DNA of 61,314 bases from an archaeon (GTDB taxonomy: Archaea > Nanobdellota > Nanobdellia > Woesearchaeales > GW2011-AR9), in the NCBI GenBank assembly GCA_002688265.1, contig NZCK01000031.1:1-61314 (forward strand). Reading direction: 5' to 3'. Made by a program: the position numbers and the translations under genes. The notes under the pieces are model-generated. The model was not told where the DNA came from, made no database searches, and was given only the letters and a program-made list of their open reading frames with translations. Position 1 is the stretch's first letter; each line of letters starts with the position of its first letter. Shown one piece after another: positions 32,129-41,225 of the stretch.

Positions 32129-33021
32129 AATCTAATTTGAAATGGATGCAATTACCTGACGAGTATTCTTCATTTGATAGATCCAAGTTTGTTATTTTAC
32201 CAATATCTTATGAGAAAGATTTGACATATGGGATTGGATCTGCTAAAGGAGCTATGGAGATAGTTAAAGCTTCAGAACACCTTGAATATTACGATGAAGA
32301 ATTTGATTGCGAATTTTTTGAACAAGGAATATATTTAGAAGAAGAGATAAAACTTTGTTCAGAATCGCCTGAGACAATGGTTGAAAAACTTCAAGAAAAG
32401 GTTGCTTCATTTGATTCAGATAAATTTGTTGTTTCTTTGGGCGGGGACCACTCAGTAACAATTGGTTTAGTTAAAGGTCTTGAAAAGATTCATGGAGATT
32501 TTGCAGTATTACAAATCGATGCACATTCTGATTTTCGGGATTCTTGGAATGGAAGTAGTTTGAATCATGCTTGTGTGATGAGGCAAATAGTTGATAAACA
32601 TGAAATTGTTTCTGTAGGTATTAGAAGTCAGGATAAAGATGAGAGGAAAGCAATTGATAAAAATGATAAAGTGCAAACGATTTATGCTTTCAAATATTCT
32701 TTTGATAAAGTTAAAGAAGCTTTATTGAGTTTGAAGTCAGAAAAATTGTACATTACAATTGATGTAGATGGTTTTGATCCAAGCGTTATTAGTTGCACAG
32801 GCACACCTGAACCAGGTGGTTTAGTTTGGAGACAAGTAATCGATCTGTTGAAACTATGTTTTGAAAAGAAAAAAGTGATTGGATGTGATGTGGTTGAGTT
32901 TGCACCAGAGTATATTGAAACAAAAGATAAAAAGCAGCAAACATCTAGATCTAGGGCAGAAAGTTACATTTTAGCAAGATTGATAAGTAAAATTGTCTCT
33001 TTTGAAGTAAGATCTGCCTAA
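32125..33021 (+). CDS. speB: Agmatinase (ureohydrolase family)
   Basis: A manganese ureohydrolase with all metal motifs: VSLGGDHSVT, LQIDAHSDFRD, SSLNHACVMRQ, VDVDGFDPS-type ITIDVDGFDPSV, and VIGCDVVEFAPEY near the end. Agmatinase splits agmatine to putrescine and urea. Its start overlaps the stop of the decarboxylase by 4 bp, so the three genes are one coupled operon. In haloarchaea an agmatinase homologue clusters with deoxyhypusine synthase and is thought to act on an agmatine-modified aIF5A; this protein could do either. Confidence 0.88.
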   Translation: MKSNLKWMQLPDEYSSFDRSKFVILPISYEKDLTYGIGSAKGAMEIVKASEHLEYYDEEFDCEFFEQGIYLEEEIKLCSESPETMVEKLQEKVASFDSDKFVVSLGGDHSVTIGLVKGLEKIHGDFAVLQIDAHSDFRDSWNGSSLNHACVMRQIVDKHEIVSVGIRSQDKDERKAIDKNDKVQTIYAFKYSFDKVKEALLSLKSEKLYITIDVDGFDPSVISCTGTPEPGGLVWRQVIDLLKLCFEKKKVIGCDVVEFAPEYIETKDKKQQTSRSRAESYILARLISKIVSFEVRSA

Positions 33022-33071
33022 TTTTGTCTTTGAAAGGTTTTATATACTAGTTTTACTTTCTCTTTTTTGTG

Positions 33072-33275
33072 ATGGAGTCGAAATTACGTAGTATGTTGAA
33101 AAGTATAACCTTCAGGGGGGTTGCTATTCTAGTTACTTTGGCAGTTTCTTACTTCTTTTTGGGCAGTATTTTTCAGAGTATTTTCTTTACTGTTGTTATG
33201 AATATTGTAGGAATGTTGGTTTATTATCTGCATGAGAGGGCCTGGAATGTGTTTACTTGGCATAGAGAAGGATAA
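33072..33275 (+). CDS. DUF2061 small membrane protein
   Basis: A 67-aa protein with two predicted TM helices (GVAILVTLAVSYFFLGSI, IFFTVVMNIVGMLVYYL) and the DUF2061 hallmarks: RSMLKSITFRGVA at the N-terminus and YYLHERAWNVFTW at the C-terminus. The function of the family is unknown. I take the ATG at 33072; a GTG directly before it is equally possible. A TATATA box is about 27 nt upstream. Confidence 0.7.
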   Translation: MESKLRSMLKSITFRGVAILVTLAVSYFFLGSIFQSIFFTVVMNIVGMLVYYLHERAWNVFTWHREG

Positions 33276-33323
33276 GTAATTTTAGCTATACATTTTTATA
33301 AAACACTAATTAATTTTCTTTTA

Positions 33324-33713
33324 ATGAAATTTGAACCTGGCTTTTACAAACATTTTAAGGGAGGAATATATCTAGCTCATGGAATTGGAGAGTTTATTCC
33401 AAGAGATCCCAAAGATGTACTTCATGCTATAGCAAAAGATAGTGAAGATTTGGGTGGAGTTGAAGTATACAAACGAGAGGGTAGCCACAAATTTGTTCCA
33501 GGTTGTTTAGGTAGTGTAAAACCAGAAGATAGAGGATTACAATATGTTGTTTACCAAGCACTTTACGGTGAAGGGAGTTTTTGGGTAAGGTCGTATGCTG
33601 AATTTATTGGAAACAAAGATATGGGTCATGGAGAAGGGATAAAACGGTTTCTTTATTTGGGTAAAGAGCTCCCAGAAAATTTCTTTGCTCATTTTGAGAG
33701 ATATTCTCAGTGA
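33324..33713 (+). CDS. DUF1653-like protein
   Basis: The N-terminus (PGFYKHFKGGIYLAHGIGEF) and the block LQYVVYQALYGEGSFWVRSY followed by a basic KRFLYLGKELPENF correspond to the DUF1653 pattern, with an insertion of about 35 residues between them. The protein is small and soluble, 129 aa. DUF1653 proteins have no established function. A TATA-like TTTTTATAAA lies 27 nt before the ATG. Confidence 0.6.
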   Translation: MKFEPGFYKHFKGGIYLAHGIGEFIPRDPKDVLHAIAKDSEDLGGVEVYKREGSHKFVPGCLGSVKPEDRGLQYVVYQALYGEGSFWVRSYAEFIGNKDMGHGEGIKRFLYLGKELPENFFAHFERYSQ

Positions 33714-33863
33714 TACGTTTGATATATTTGATATTTCTGATTCTACTCCTCAGATCCAGGAAAATTTATAAAGGGACCATGGCATGAATCAATTATGAAG
33801 GTGTTTTGAGATAAAATATCTTCTATAAACTTTACATTCAAAACTATGAAAGGTGAATAAATT

Positions 33864-34313
33864 ATGGGTATCGTGAAAATTAATTTATACAAAGTTGTGG
33901 CAGAGAGAAAATTGAACGCAAAAGGTGGGCAAATTCGAATAAACAACAATGTATCTATCAAAGAGGTTGAAGATTTACAATTTAATATTCCAGGAAGTGC
34001 AGGATTGAAATTCACATTTGCGTTTAACTGTAGATATGAACCTGATCTTGGAAGTATTGATGTTGAAGGACAAGTTTTCTTTACAGATACTGAAGATAAA
34101 ATCAAAGCTATTCGAGAAAGTTGGAAGAAAAATAAAAGTGTTCCAAATGATATAATGGAGAGAGTGGTTAACGCAGCACTTCACAAAGGAAACATTCAAG
34201 CAATTAAAGTTAGTGAAGAAGTAAGTTTACCAAGTCCACTTCCACTTCCAAAAGTTAAGACTGGTACTCGTAAGGCAAAACCAAAAGTTAAACCTGCAGT
34301 AGCAGCAAAGTAG
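33864..34313 (+). CDS. Conserved archaeal protein, possibly SecB-like
   Basis: A 149-aa protein of beta-rich character (VKINLYKVVAERKLNAKGGQ, LKFTFAFNCRYEPDLGSIDV, GQVFFTD) followed by a helix (DIMERVVNAALHKGNIQAI) and a Pro/Lys-rich tail. The strand-strand-strand-helix order recalls the SecB-type chaperone fold reported for some archaea, but I cannot confirm it. No catalytic residues stand out. It lies between DUF1653 and CDC48. Confidence 0.5.
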   Translation: MGIVKINLYKVVAERKLNAKGGQIRINNNVSIKEVEDLQFNIPGSAGLKFTFAFNCRYEPDLGSIDVEGQVFFTDTEDKIKAIRESWKKNKSVPNDIMERVVNAALHKGNIQAIKVSEEVSLPSPLPLPKVKTGTRKAKPKVKPAVAAK

Positions 34314-34410
34314 TAATGGTTTATTTTTAATTTTTTTAATATTAGTTTTCTTTTGATTTATAATTTAATAATTTCTAATCTTAACTTACCTATAGCCTAC
34401 CTACACAATC

Positions 34411-34418
34411 TTTATATA
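34411..34418 (+). promoter_or_regulatory. TATA box of CDC48
   Basis: TTTATATA lies about 35 nt before the ATG at 34450, giving a leader of roughly 10 nt that contains an SD-like GGTGA (34441-34445). This is a rare example here of a promoter-proximal gene with an SD-led start. Confidence 0.45.
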
Positions 34419-34449
34419 CCCAAATGAGCCCAAAAAACACGGTGAAATA

Positions 34450-36771
34450 ATGGGTGAAGAGGCAGCAGTAGTTCTAAAAGAAATACGACTCAAAGTAATG
34501 GAGTCAGTACAAGAAGATGTTAACAAAGGTATTGTTAAAATTGATTCAAGTTTCCTTCGAAAAATAGGAGCCAACCCCGGAGATGTTGTAGAAATTGAAG
34601 GAAGCAGAAAAACTGTTGCTATAGTTGATAGAGCATATCCAGGAGATATTGGCCTAAACATTATTCGAATGGATGGAAATAGCAGAAGCAATGCCAAAAC
34701 TAGCGTTGGAGAATTTGTCCAAGTAAAAAAAGTTGAACCGGTTTCTGCTACTAAAATTAAACTAGCACCCGCTACCAAAAGAATCGTAGTTAGAGCTTCA
34801 CCACATTTCTTCAAAATGGGCCTACTTGGCAAAGCAGTTGTCAAAGGTGATATAGTTTCATTAGGACAAGCTAAAAGAAGAAATGATAAGTCAGTACCTC
34901 ACGCAGTTAATGATATTTTCTCAGCCATGGAAGATCGCTTCAGTGGATTAGGATTAGGAGATCTTAGATTTATGGCAATTGATGTAGAACCAAAAGGAGT
35001 TCCAGTAATAATTGGAAAAGAAACAGAAGTGGAAGTTAGTAGTAGTGCAGTTTCAGTATCTCCGGAAGACATGAATCTTGGAGTTAACTACGAAGATATA
35101 GGTGGGCTTGGAGAAGAGCTCAAGAAAGTGCGCGAAATGATTGAATTGCCACTTCGTCATCCACAAATATTTGATACTTTAGGAATTGACCCTCCACGTG
35201 GAGTATTGTTGTATGGACCACCTGGAACTGGAAAAACTCTTCTTGCTAAAGCAGTTGCAAGCGAAAGCGGAGTACATTTCATGGAATTAAAAGCCAGTGA
35301 TGTAATTAGTGGAATTCCAGGAGAAACAGAAAAAACTATGCAGAAAATTTTCGAAGAAGCCAAAGAAATGGCACCAACAATTCTTTTTATTGATGAATTA
35401 GATTCAATTGCCTTTAAACGGCAAGATAGGGGAACAAATGAATTTTTGAATACACCAGTTTCTGAACTGCTTAAGAATCTTGATGGATTGAAAGTTAGGG
35501 GAAAAGTTGTAATCATAGGCGCTACGAATAGGCCAAACAGTTTGGATCCAGCACTTCGTCGTCCAGGCAGGTTTGATCGAGAAATTGAAATTGGAGTTCC
35601 TGACAGAAATGGTAGATTGGAAATATTAAAAATTCACACTAGAAATATGCCTTTGTTTAAAGATATTAATTTAGAAAAAATTGCAGACATAACTCATGGT
35701 TTTGTGGGAGCAGATTTATCTGCACTTGCTAAAGAAGCTGCTATGATTGTTTTACGAAGGCTGCTTCCTGATTTGAAATTGGAAGGAGCCGAAGAAGACC
35801 ACCAATTTCCTGAAGAGATATTGGAGAAGTTGCAAATTGGCCAGGAAGATTTTTTGGAAGCACTCAAAACAGTTAGACCAAGCGCTATGCGAGAAGTATT
35901 AGTTGAAACACCACGTGTTTCGTGGTCAGATATTGGTGGTTTATCTGATGTGAAACAACGATTGCAAGAAGCAGTCGAATGGCCAATGAAAGCAAAAGAG
36001 AGGTTTTCTCGATTAGGAATTAGACCACCAAAAGGGGTTTTATTATATGGACCACCAGGAACTGGAAAAACTCTTCTTGCAAAAGCAGTTGCTAAGGAGA
36101 GTGAAGCTAATTTTATTCTAGTTAGCAGTTCTTCACTTCAGCAAGAAGGAATTGTTGGTAAAGAAGCTGAACAATTAAAGAAAGTGTTCCAGAGAGCACG
36201 TCAGACAAGCCCAAGTATAATATTCTTTGATGAAATTGATTCGTTTGCAAAACATCGAGGATCAGGTTCCAGCGCTTTTGCAGATTCTAATGAAAGTTTA
36301 TTGAACCAAATGCTAATTGAGATGGATGGTCTTGAGGGTCTTTGTGATGTAGTTGTTATTGCAGCAACTAATAGACCAGATATATTAGATACAGCTCTAC
36401 TTCGACCTGGAAGGTTTGATTCGATAATATTAACTCCAGCACCAGAGCAAGAAGCCAGAGTGGAGTTATTTAAAATTCATACTAAAGAGATGCCACTTGC
36501 TGAATCTGTTGATTTGGTAAAGTTGTCAAAGAAAACTGATGGGTATGTGGGAGCAGATATTGAAGGGGTAACTCGTGAAGCTGCGATGATTGCTTTACGA
36601 AGTGACGAGAAAGCCGAGACAGTAAGTATGGAGAATTTTATTGATGCACTTGATATTGTGAAAGCTTCAGTTGATTCTGATGTTAAGAAAGCTTATGAGC
36701 AGATGGAAAGTTATTTTAGTTCTGCGCGTGCGAAAGAAATGAAGAAAGAGAAGGCAAGTTATTTTGGTTAA
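34450..36771 (+). CDS. CDC48/VAT-type AAA+ ATPase
   Basis: A 773-aa unfoldase with the complete layout of archaeal CDC48/VAT. The N-terminal double-psi barrel (VNKGIVKIDSSFLRKIGANP and DRAYPGDIGLNIIRMDG) is followed by two AAA+ domains. Each has Walker A (GPPGTGKT), Walker B (ILFIDELDSIA and IIFFDEIDSFA), sensor 1 (GATNRPN, AATNRPD) and the arginine finger region (RRPGRFD, LRPGRFD). It extracts and unfolds proteins, probably feeding the proteasome. It is followed 5 bp later by a protein with an RpoA-CTD-like domain, so they share a transcript. Confidence 0.95.
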   Translation: MGEEAAVVLKEIRLKVMESVQEDVNKGIVKIDSSFLRKIGANPGDVVEIEGSRKTVAIVDRAYPGDIGLNIIRMDGNSRSNAKTSVGEFVQVKKVEPVSATKIKLAPATKRIVVRASPHFFKMGLLGKAVVKGDIVSLGQAKRRNDKSVPHAVNDIFSAMEDRFSGLGLGDLRFMAIDVEPKGVPVIIGKETEVEVSSSAVSVSPEDMNLGVNYEDIGGLGEELKKVREMIELPLRHPQIFDTLGIDPPRGVLLYGPPGTGKTLLAKAVASESGVHFMELKASDVISGIPGETEKTMQKIFEEAKEMAPTILFIDELDSIAFKRQDRGTNEFLNTPVSELLKNLDGLKVRGKVVIIGATNRPNSLDPALRRPGRFDREIEIGVPDRNGRLEILKIHTRNMPLFKDINLEKIADITHGFVGADLSALAKEAAMIVLRRLLPDLKLEGAEEDHQFPEEILEKLQIGQEDFLEALKTVRPSAMREVLVETPRVSWSDIGGLSDVKQRLQEAVEWPMKAKERFSRLGIRPPKGVLLYGPPGTGKTLLAKAVAKESEANFILVSSSSLQQEGIVGKEAEQLKKVFQRARQTSPSIIFFDEIDSFAKHRGSGSSAFADSNESLLNQMLIEMDGLEGLCDVVVIAATNRPDILDTALLRPGRFDSIILTPAPEQEARVELFKIHTKEMPLAESVDLVKLSKKTDGYVGADIEGVTREAAMIALRSDEKAETVSMENFIDALDIVKASVDSDVKKAYEQMESYFSSARAKEMKKEKASYFG

Positions 36772-36776
36772 AGGAA

Positions 36777-37544
36777 ATGGTAAATTCTGATATTAGAAGA
36801 TTTCTTGAACAAATATTAGCTATAGGTGGAAGTGAAGGCGCAACTCAAACAGATTTAGAAGAATTAAGCAGAGATTTTTCTGGAATATTAGATCCTAGTA
36901 CTCCTGAGGCAGGATATTTGGCTGATTTACTTAAGGGTACAAGTTCAGAGATAACTGAGATGCAAGAATTATATTGTATGTCAGTAAATAGATTAAGAGA
37001 TGAAGGAATCAAATCAAAGATAGTTGCCCAATTATTAAGTTGTGATGTTAAGTATTTAGGAGATATTCTTGGACATGATCTAGAAAAATTTGGAGTCGAA
37101 TTTGGATTAACTGGACATTCTACTGCTAGTATATCAAAGGCTTTAGAGAGAATTGATCCAAGGTTAATTTCTGGTCAAAGAGGAATTGATTTTTTGAGGC
37201 CAGAACCATTTGTAAAAGATACAAAAGATTATGGGGCAGTAGGAGATTGTTTTGATTTAAGTATTGACCACTTATCTGGATTGTTAACAAGGTCACACGG
37301 AGGAATTCAAAATTGTAGAATTAGTACAATTGGAGAATTAGTGATGGTTCCATTCTATCTATTTGATCAAGCAAAAAATATTGGTGATAAATCTTTACGA
37401 AATATTGGATTTAGTTTAGCTAGATTACATCCTGAATTACACTTGGGAATGGATATCGAATATCATAGTAATGGAGAACTTTATTTGCCTTTTAATAAAA
37501 GAATTCCTTTTAGTAGGTTTTCAAATGGTAGTAGGGGAGGATAA
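36777..37544 (+). CDS. Protein with RpoA-CTD-like helix-hairpin-helix domain
   Basis: 255 aa, function unknown. Residues 180-226 (ISTIGELVMVPFYLFDQAKN then IGDKSLRNIGFSLARL and LHLGMD) match the pattern of the bacterial RNA polymerase alpha C-terminal domain: T-x-G-E-L, N-x-G-x-K-S-L and LGM. DLSIDHLSGLLTR just before it fits the usual lead-in. Archaeal RNA polymerase has no such domain, so it probably serves another DNA- or protein-binding role. An earlier helical segment (residues 67-128) may be a second, diverged copy. It begins with SD-like AAGG 5 bp after CDC48. Confidence 0.5.
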   Translation: MVNSDIRRFLEQILAIGGSEGATQTDLEELSRDFSGILDPSTPEAGYLADLLKGTSSEITEMQELYCMSVNRLRDEGIKSKIVAQLLSCDVKYLGDILGHDLEKFGVEFGLTGHSTASISKALERIDPRLISGQRGIDFLRPEPFVKDTKDYGAVGDCFDLSIDHLSGLLTRSHGGIQNCRISTIGELVMVPFYLFDQAKNIGDKSLRNIGFSLARLHPELHLGMDIEYHSNGELYLPFNKRIPFSRFSNGSRGG

Positions 37545-37555
37545 TTAATTTATTC

Positions 37556-39319
37556 TCATATCCCTTCATACAAACTTAACAACTCTTCACTACTTGTAGC
37601 ATCTTCTGGGCCCTTATCTGCACGAATCTGTATGAATCTTGGAAACCGAAGTGCTAAACCTCTGTCGCTGCCAGGCGTTCTTGCTGCACAATGCATTTTA
37701 CCTTGGCTGATTTCTGCTGCAATTACTTCAACTACTAAAAATGGTTCAAACCAAACATCAGGAGTCATTTCTTTATTGATAATTACTCTTGCTGGTTTCT
37801 TTACAACCTTGTGTTCTCTTAAAATAAAAGGCAACTCTTCTAAAGTTTTGTCAGTTAAACCAGTCCCTAGTTTACTTACTGATTCAAAAGTATCTGTTTT
37901 ATGGTTGTAAGTTGCACAAAGAAGTGAACCATAAGCTCCAGTTCGTTTTCCTTTTCCATAAAACGCACCAATTACTACAAGGTCGAAACTGTCAACTAAA
38001 TTTTGCATATAATCTTTTTTCCACTTAATCCAATTCCAATCACGGGCTCCGGCCTTGTAATGAGAATCATCTGCTGTGGATTTAACAATAACTCCTTCAT
38101 TGCCATCTTTTAACATCTTTTCAAAGAAAGATTGAACTTCATCTACAGATTCAGTTTGAATTAATTCTATTCTTCTAATTCTATTTTTTTTGTAGAGAAT
38201 TTTGTCTATTGATTCCCCTCTTTCAATTAGTGGTTTGTTCATCATAGATTCTCCATTAAGGTAGAGAAGATCGAAGACGTAAAGTGCAACTGGAACTTTT
38301 TTAATATATTTTTCAATTTCAGTTTTACGTTTCCTTTGCATTAAAGTCTGAAAACTTTGATGTATTTTAGCGTCTTCTGAAAGAGCCATAATCTCTCCTT
38401 CTAGAATATACTCAACTGCCATCACATGAATTTCTTTCTTTAAGTATTCAACCAAATCTGGAAGTTGATCAGTAATATTTTCCATTCTTCTTGAATATAG
38501 AGTGATTGTTCCATCTCTTTCTTTGTGAACTTGTACTCTTTCACCATCGTATTTAGCTTCTACTTGAAACAAGTTACTCTTGATTTTTTCTGACATATTA
38601 CTTAAGCTTGCAACCCTTTGAGCTAGCATAACTCTAATTGGTCGTCCTACCTTAACAGGAATTTCATCAATATGCTCAATTCCTTTGTCTGCTAACTGTT
38701 TGGCAATTTTAGCAATATCTGGACAAACATTGTAAGCACGCTCTAACCTAGGTTTGTTAGACTTGTCACCAGTGAAACAAATTGACAAGGCATCAAGAAC
38801 AGTCATATCCGCTACACCTAGGCGCATATTGCCTAAAATTATTCTTGCCAGATATTTAGAATCTTGTCCAGTGGTTTTTTGAAATATAGAAATTAAAATT
38901 TTTTCTTTTATGTCTTGACTGCCACTCCCTTCAATATCTTTGATTTTGTGAAGAGTTTGATACAATTCATCTGTTGTTAAATCTCCAGTTGGAACCAATG
39001 TGAAAGCTTTCTGTTTGAGAACTAATTCAGCTACAAGTCCAGCATCACCCAAATGGTGCATATGTTTTGTTATTTCTTTTACACTTCTGCCACTAGCTTT
39101 GGCGATAGCTTTGAGAACTAATTTTTCAGCTACTCCTAGAACAGCAGAGATATAGTCAGGAGAAATCTTACCTAAGGAAAGTTGAGTCAAGATAGAAAGT
39201 TCTTCTGGATTTTTTTGATAAGTTTCTTTGAAGAAATCTGCTAATATTTGTCTTAATTCATTACCTGAAGCTGTTGCCTCTAGTCTGCCGTAGAGTGTGG
39301 ATAGTTTACTGAATTGCAT
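37556..39319 (-). CDS. lig: ATP-dependent DNA ligase
   Basis: Seals nicks in DNA, as in Okazaki fragment joining. The N-terminal DNA-binding domain (residues 1-200; KATGQDSKYLARIILGNMRL-like TTGQDSKYLARIILGNMRLG) is followed by the adenylation domain with motif I EAKYDGERVQVHK (the AMP-accepting Lys), EGEIMAL, LYVFDLLY-type VALYVFDLLYLNG and GNEGVIVK. The OB-fold at the end carries WIKWKKDY and TPGSDRGLALRFPRF. Length 587 aa is typical of archaeal ligases. A TATATAAA box sits 26 nt upstream of the ATG. Confidence 0.95.
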   Translation of the reverse strand: MQFSKLSTLYGRLEATASGNELRQILADFFKETYQKNPEELSILTQLSLGKISPDYISAVLGVAEKLVLKAIAKASGRSVKEITKHMHHLGDAGLVAELVLKQKAFTLVPTGDLTTDELYQTLHKIKDIEGSGSQDIKEKILISIFQKTTGQDSKYLARIILGNMRLGVADMTVLDALSICFTGDKSNKPRLERAYNVCPDIAKIAKQLADKGIEHIDEIPVKVGRPIRVMLAQRVASLSNMSEKIKSNLFQVEAKYDGERVQVHKERDGTITLYSRRMENITDQLPDLVEYLKKEIHVMAVEYILEGEIMALSEDAKIHQSFQTLMQRKRKTEIEKYIKKVPVALYVFDLLYLNGESMMNKPLIERGESIDKILYKKNRIRRIELIQTESVDEVQSFFEKMLKDGNEGVIVKSTADDSHYKAGARDWNWIKWKKDYMQNLVDSFDLVVIGAFYGKGKRTGAYGSLLCATYNHKTDTFESVSKLGTGLTDKTLEELPFILREHKVVKKPARVIINKEMTPDVWFEPFLVVEVIAAEISQGKMHCAARTPGSDRGLALRFPRFIQIRADKGPEDATSSEELLSLYEGI

Positions 39320-39364
39320 GTAGTTCTTCTTATTTGATTTTATATAAAGATTCTTCTTATAAAA

Positions 39365-39817
39365 TCAATACAAATATGGAATCATGCGTTTAGATCTTTT
39401 CTGATAATCTTCATACAAAGAGCCAAATTTTTCCTTTAGATACTTTTCTTCACGATGAATTCGAAGAACTGTTGTTGGAATCACTAAAATAAATGTTCCT
39501 ATAACTCCTAGGTAAGATACAAAAGTCATAGCAATCCCAAGGAAAATAAAAATATTGGCAAGATACATGGGGTGCCGAAGATACTTATAAATTCCATCTT
39601 TGATCATTTGATGGTCTTTGTGAATTACAATGTTGACATGGAAAAATTTGCCAAGAAGTAGCTTGGTGTAAATCCTAAGACCAATTCCTGCTAATAATAT
39701 TAAAATTCCTGGATAAAAGATAGTTCTTGTGTAATAAAAATTTGTCAAACTTAATATAATAACAGCTGAATATGAGAATAAAAATAACCAAAATGTGAGT
39801 AATTCTTTGCTTTTCAT
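39365..39817 (-). CDS. ICMT/PEMT-like membrane methyltransferase
   Basis: A 150-aa integral membrane protein with about four TM helices. The C-terminal signature (GIYKYLRHPMYLANIF, then LRIHREEKYLKEKFGSLYED, then MIPYLY) is that of isoprenylcysteine carboxyl methyltransferase and phospholipid methyltransferase families, which bind SAM with the R-H-P...E-E motif. The substrate in archaea is unknown; a lipid or an isoprenoid is likely. It lies 45 bp upstream of the DNA ligase end on the same strand but has its own promoter region. Confidence 0.75.
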   Translation of the reverse strand: MKSKELLTFWLFLFSYSAVIILSLTNFYYTRTIFYPGILILLAGIGLRIYTKLLLGKFFHVNIVIHKDHQMIKDGIYKYLRHPMYLANIFIFLGIAMTFVSYLGVIGTFILVIPTTVLRIHREEKYLKEKFGSLYEDYQKRSKRMIPYLY

Positions 39818-39890
39818 AAAATTAGGTTTTTATTTGGTGGTTATAAATTTATTGAAATATAATAGTTCTTCAAAAGAGAAACTAATTTAA

Positions 39891-41195
39891 ATGTATTTTG
39901 ATTTTAGAAGATTGATGATAAGTAAGGGATTTATAGAAAGGTTAGCACAGAATAGTGAAGCTCAAAGTTTAGGAGCAGATAAGGCATCATTTAAATTAGG
40001 ATATGATGAAGCTTTTAATGATGTACAAAAAGTTCCAGCAAGAGCAGATCGTTATTTTCATATGTTTAAGAGAAAAGTTTCTGATATTACTAGCCCCTTT
40101 GATAAAGGAAAGATGGTTGGTGCTGCCTGTGGAATGATTCAAGTAGCAATGGATGAAAAGATGGATTCTATCGCTAAATTTTGCTTAATGTCTAAACATT
40201 TGTTACAAAAATCTGGATTCTTTGAATTGCATGAGATCAAAAAAGTTTTTTATAAACCCTATGAAGAGGGGTTGGTAGCCCATGAAGTCTTAGATCATTA
40301 CAATGGAGAACTTGCACATTTACAATTAGAAATAGATGCTTTCACAAAAGGACTTCAAGCATATGAAGTTGAAGAATTTGAAAAAGCTTTCAATCAAGCT
40401 TATTCTAAAGCTTTTAAGAGACCAAGTGAGATGTTAACTCTTCAACAAGAAATAAGTAATAGTCAAAGAGGAAAATATATTACTGGAGCTTACCTTTCTG
40501 AAAGACGAAAAAGGGAAGGCAAAGTTTTAGGAACAGTAATGGGAGCATTACACGAATCCCATCATAGTGCTCCTTTCATAGAAGGTATATTTGATAATGC
40601 TTATAAAATTCTCAAAAGTACAGGAATTCTAAAAGAGATACATGGAAAACGAATAATGAAACATTTGGTACAGGAAGGTAGACTTTCTGAAAGTATTCTA
40701 AAAAAAATGAAAAAAGATTTGGTTCGACTTGATGCTTCTATAGAAGCTGACATAGAAAAACAACTTGAAAAATGGTCAGAAAGGTCCTACTATCTTGCTT
40801 ATCAAGAAGCTTATAATAAAGTTAGATCCTATCGTCAACATTTTGCTGCAGAATTTAGAAATTACCTTCAAATTAAGAACAAGGATAAACAAACCCCTTG
40901 GGGGAAAGGTTCTAGGGCAGGCGCAGCGTTTGGAGCAATTGAACTTTTGCTTGGTGGGTGGCAAACCTATCAGAAAATAAAAGATGATGGAAAAACATTT
41001 GAAGATGTTGAAGCAATTTTGTGGTTTAAAAAAGCGTTAGAAATTCTGCAAGAGCAAGGATTACTTATAGATCCAAAAGTTGTAGCTGATATTAAAGCAA
41101 AAATAACTAATACTGATTTTAGTATAGTAGATAATGTTCAAAGAGAAAAAGTAAGAGTGGAAGTATTAGCTCTTTTAGAAGAACACCGATCTTAA
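39891..41195 (+). CDS. Unknown protein with three internal repeats
   Basis: 434 aa, helical and soluble, no known family. It contains three diverged copies of a unit of about 100 residues: 34-122 (FKLGYDEAFN, GKMVGAACGMIQ, LLQKSGFFE), 163-258 (EKAFNQAYSKAF, GKVLGTVMGALH, ILKSTGILKE) and 300-400 (YYLAYQEAYNKV, GSRAGAAFGAIE, ILQEQGLL). Each copy has Y/F-x-E/Q-A-F/Y-N, then a glycine/alanine-rich G-x-x-x-G helix, then a hydrophobic G-I/F/L-L turn. This looks like a solenoid or bundle. The gene is convergent with the coiled-coil protein. Confidence 0.6.
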   Translation: MYFDFRRLMISKGFIERLAQNSEAQSLGADKASFKLGYDEAFNDVQKVPARADRYFHMFKRKVSDITSPFDKGKMVGAACGMIQVAMDEKMDSIAKFCLMSKHLLQKSGFFELHEIKKVFYKPYEEGLVAHEVLDHYNGELAHLQLEIDAFTKGLQAYEVEEFEKAFNQAYSKAFKRPSEMLTLQQEISNSQRGKYITGAYLSERRKREGKVLGTVMGALHESHHSAPFIEGIFDNAYKILKSTGILKEIHGKRIMKHLVQEGRLSESILKKMKKDLVRLDASIEADIEKQLEKWSERSYYLAYQEAYNKVRSYRQHFAAEFRNYLQIKNKDKQTPWGKGSRAGAAFGAIELLLGGWQTYQKIKDDGKTFEDVEAILWFKKALEILQEQGLLIDPKVVADIKAKITNTDFSIVDNVQREKVRVEVLALLEEHRS

Positions 41196-41225
41196 TAATT
41201 AGTCAATTTTCTATTATTATTATTA

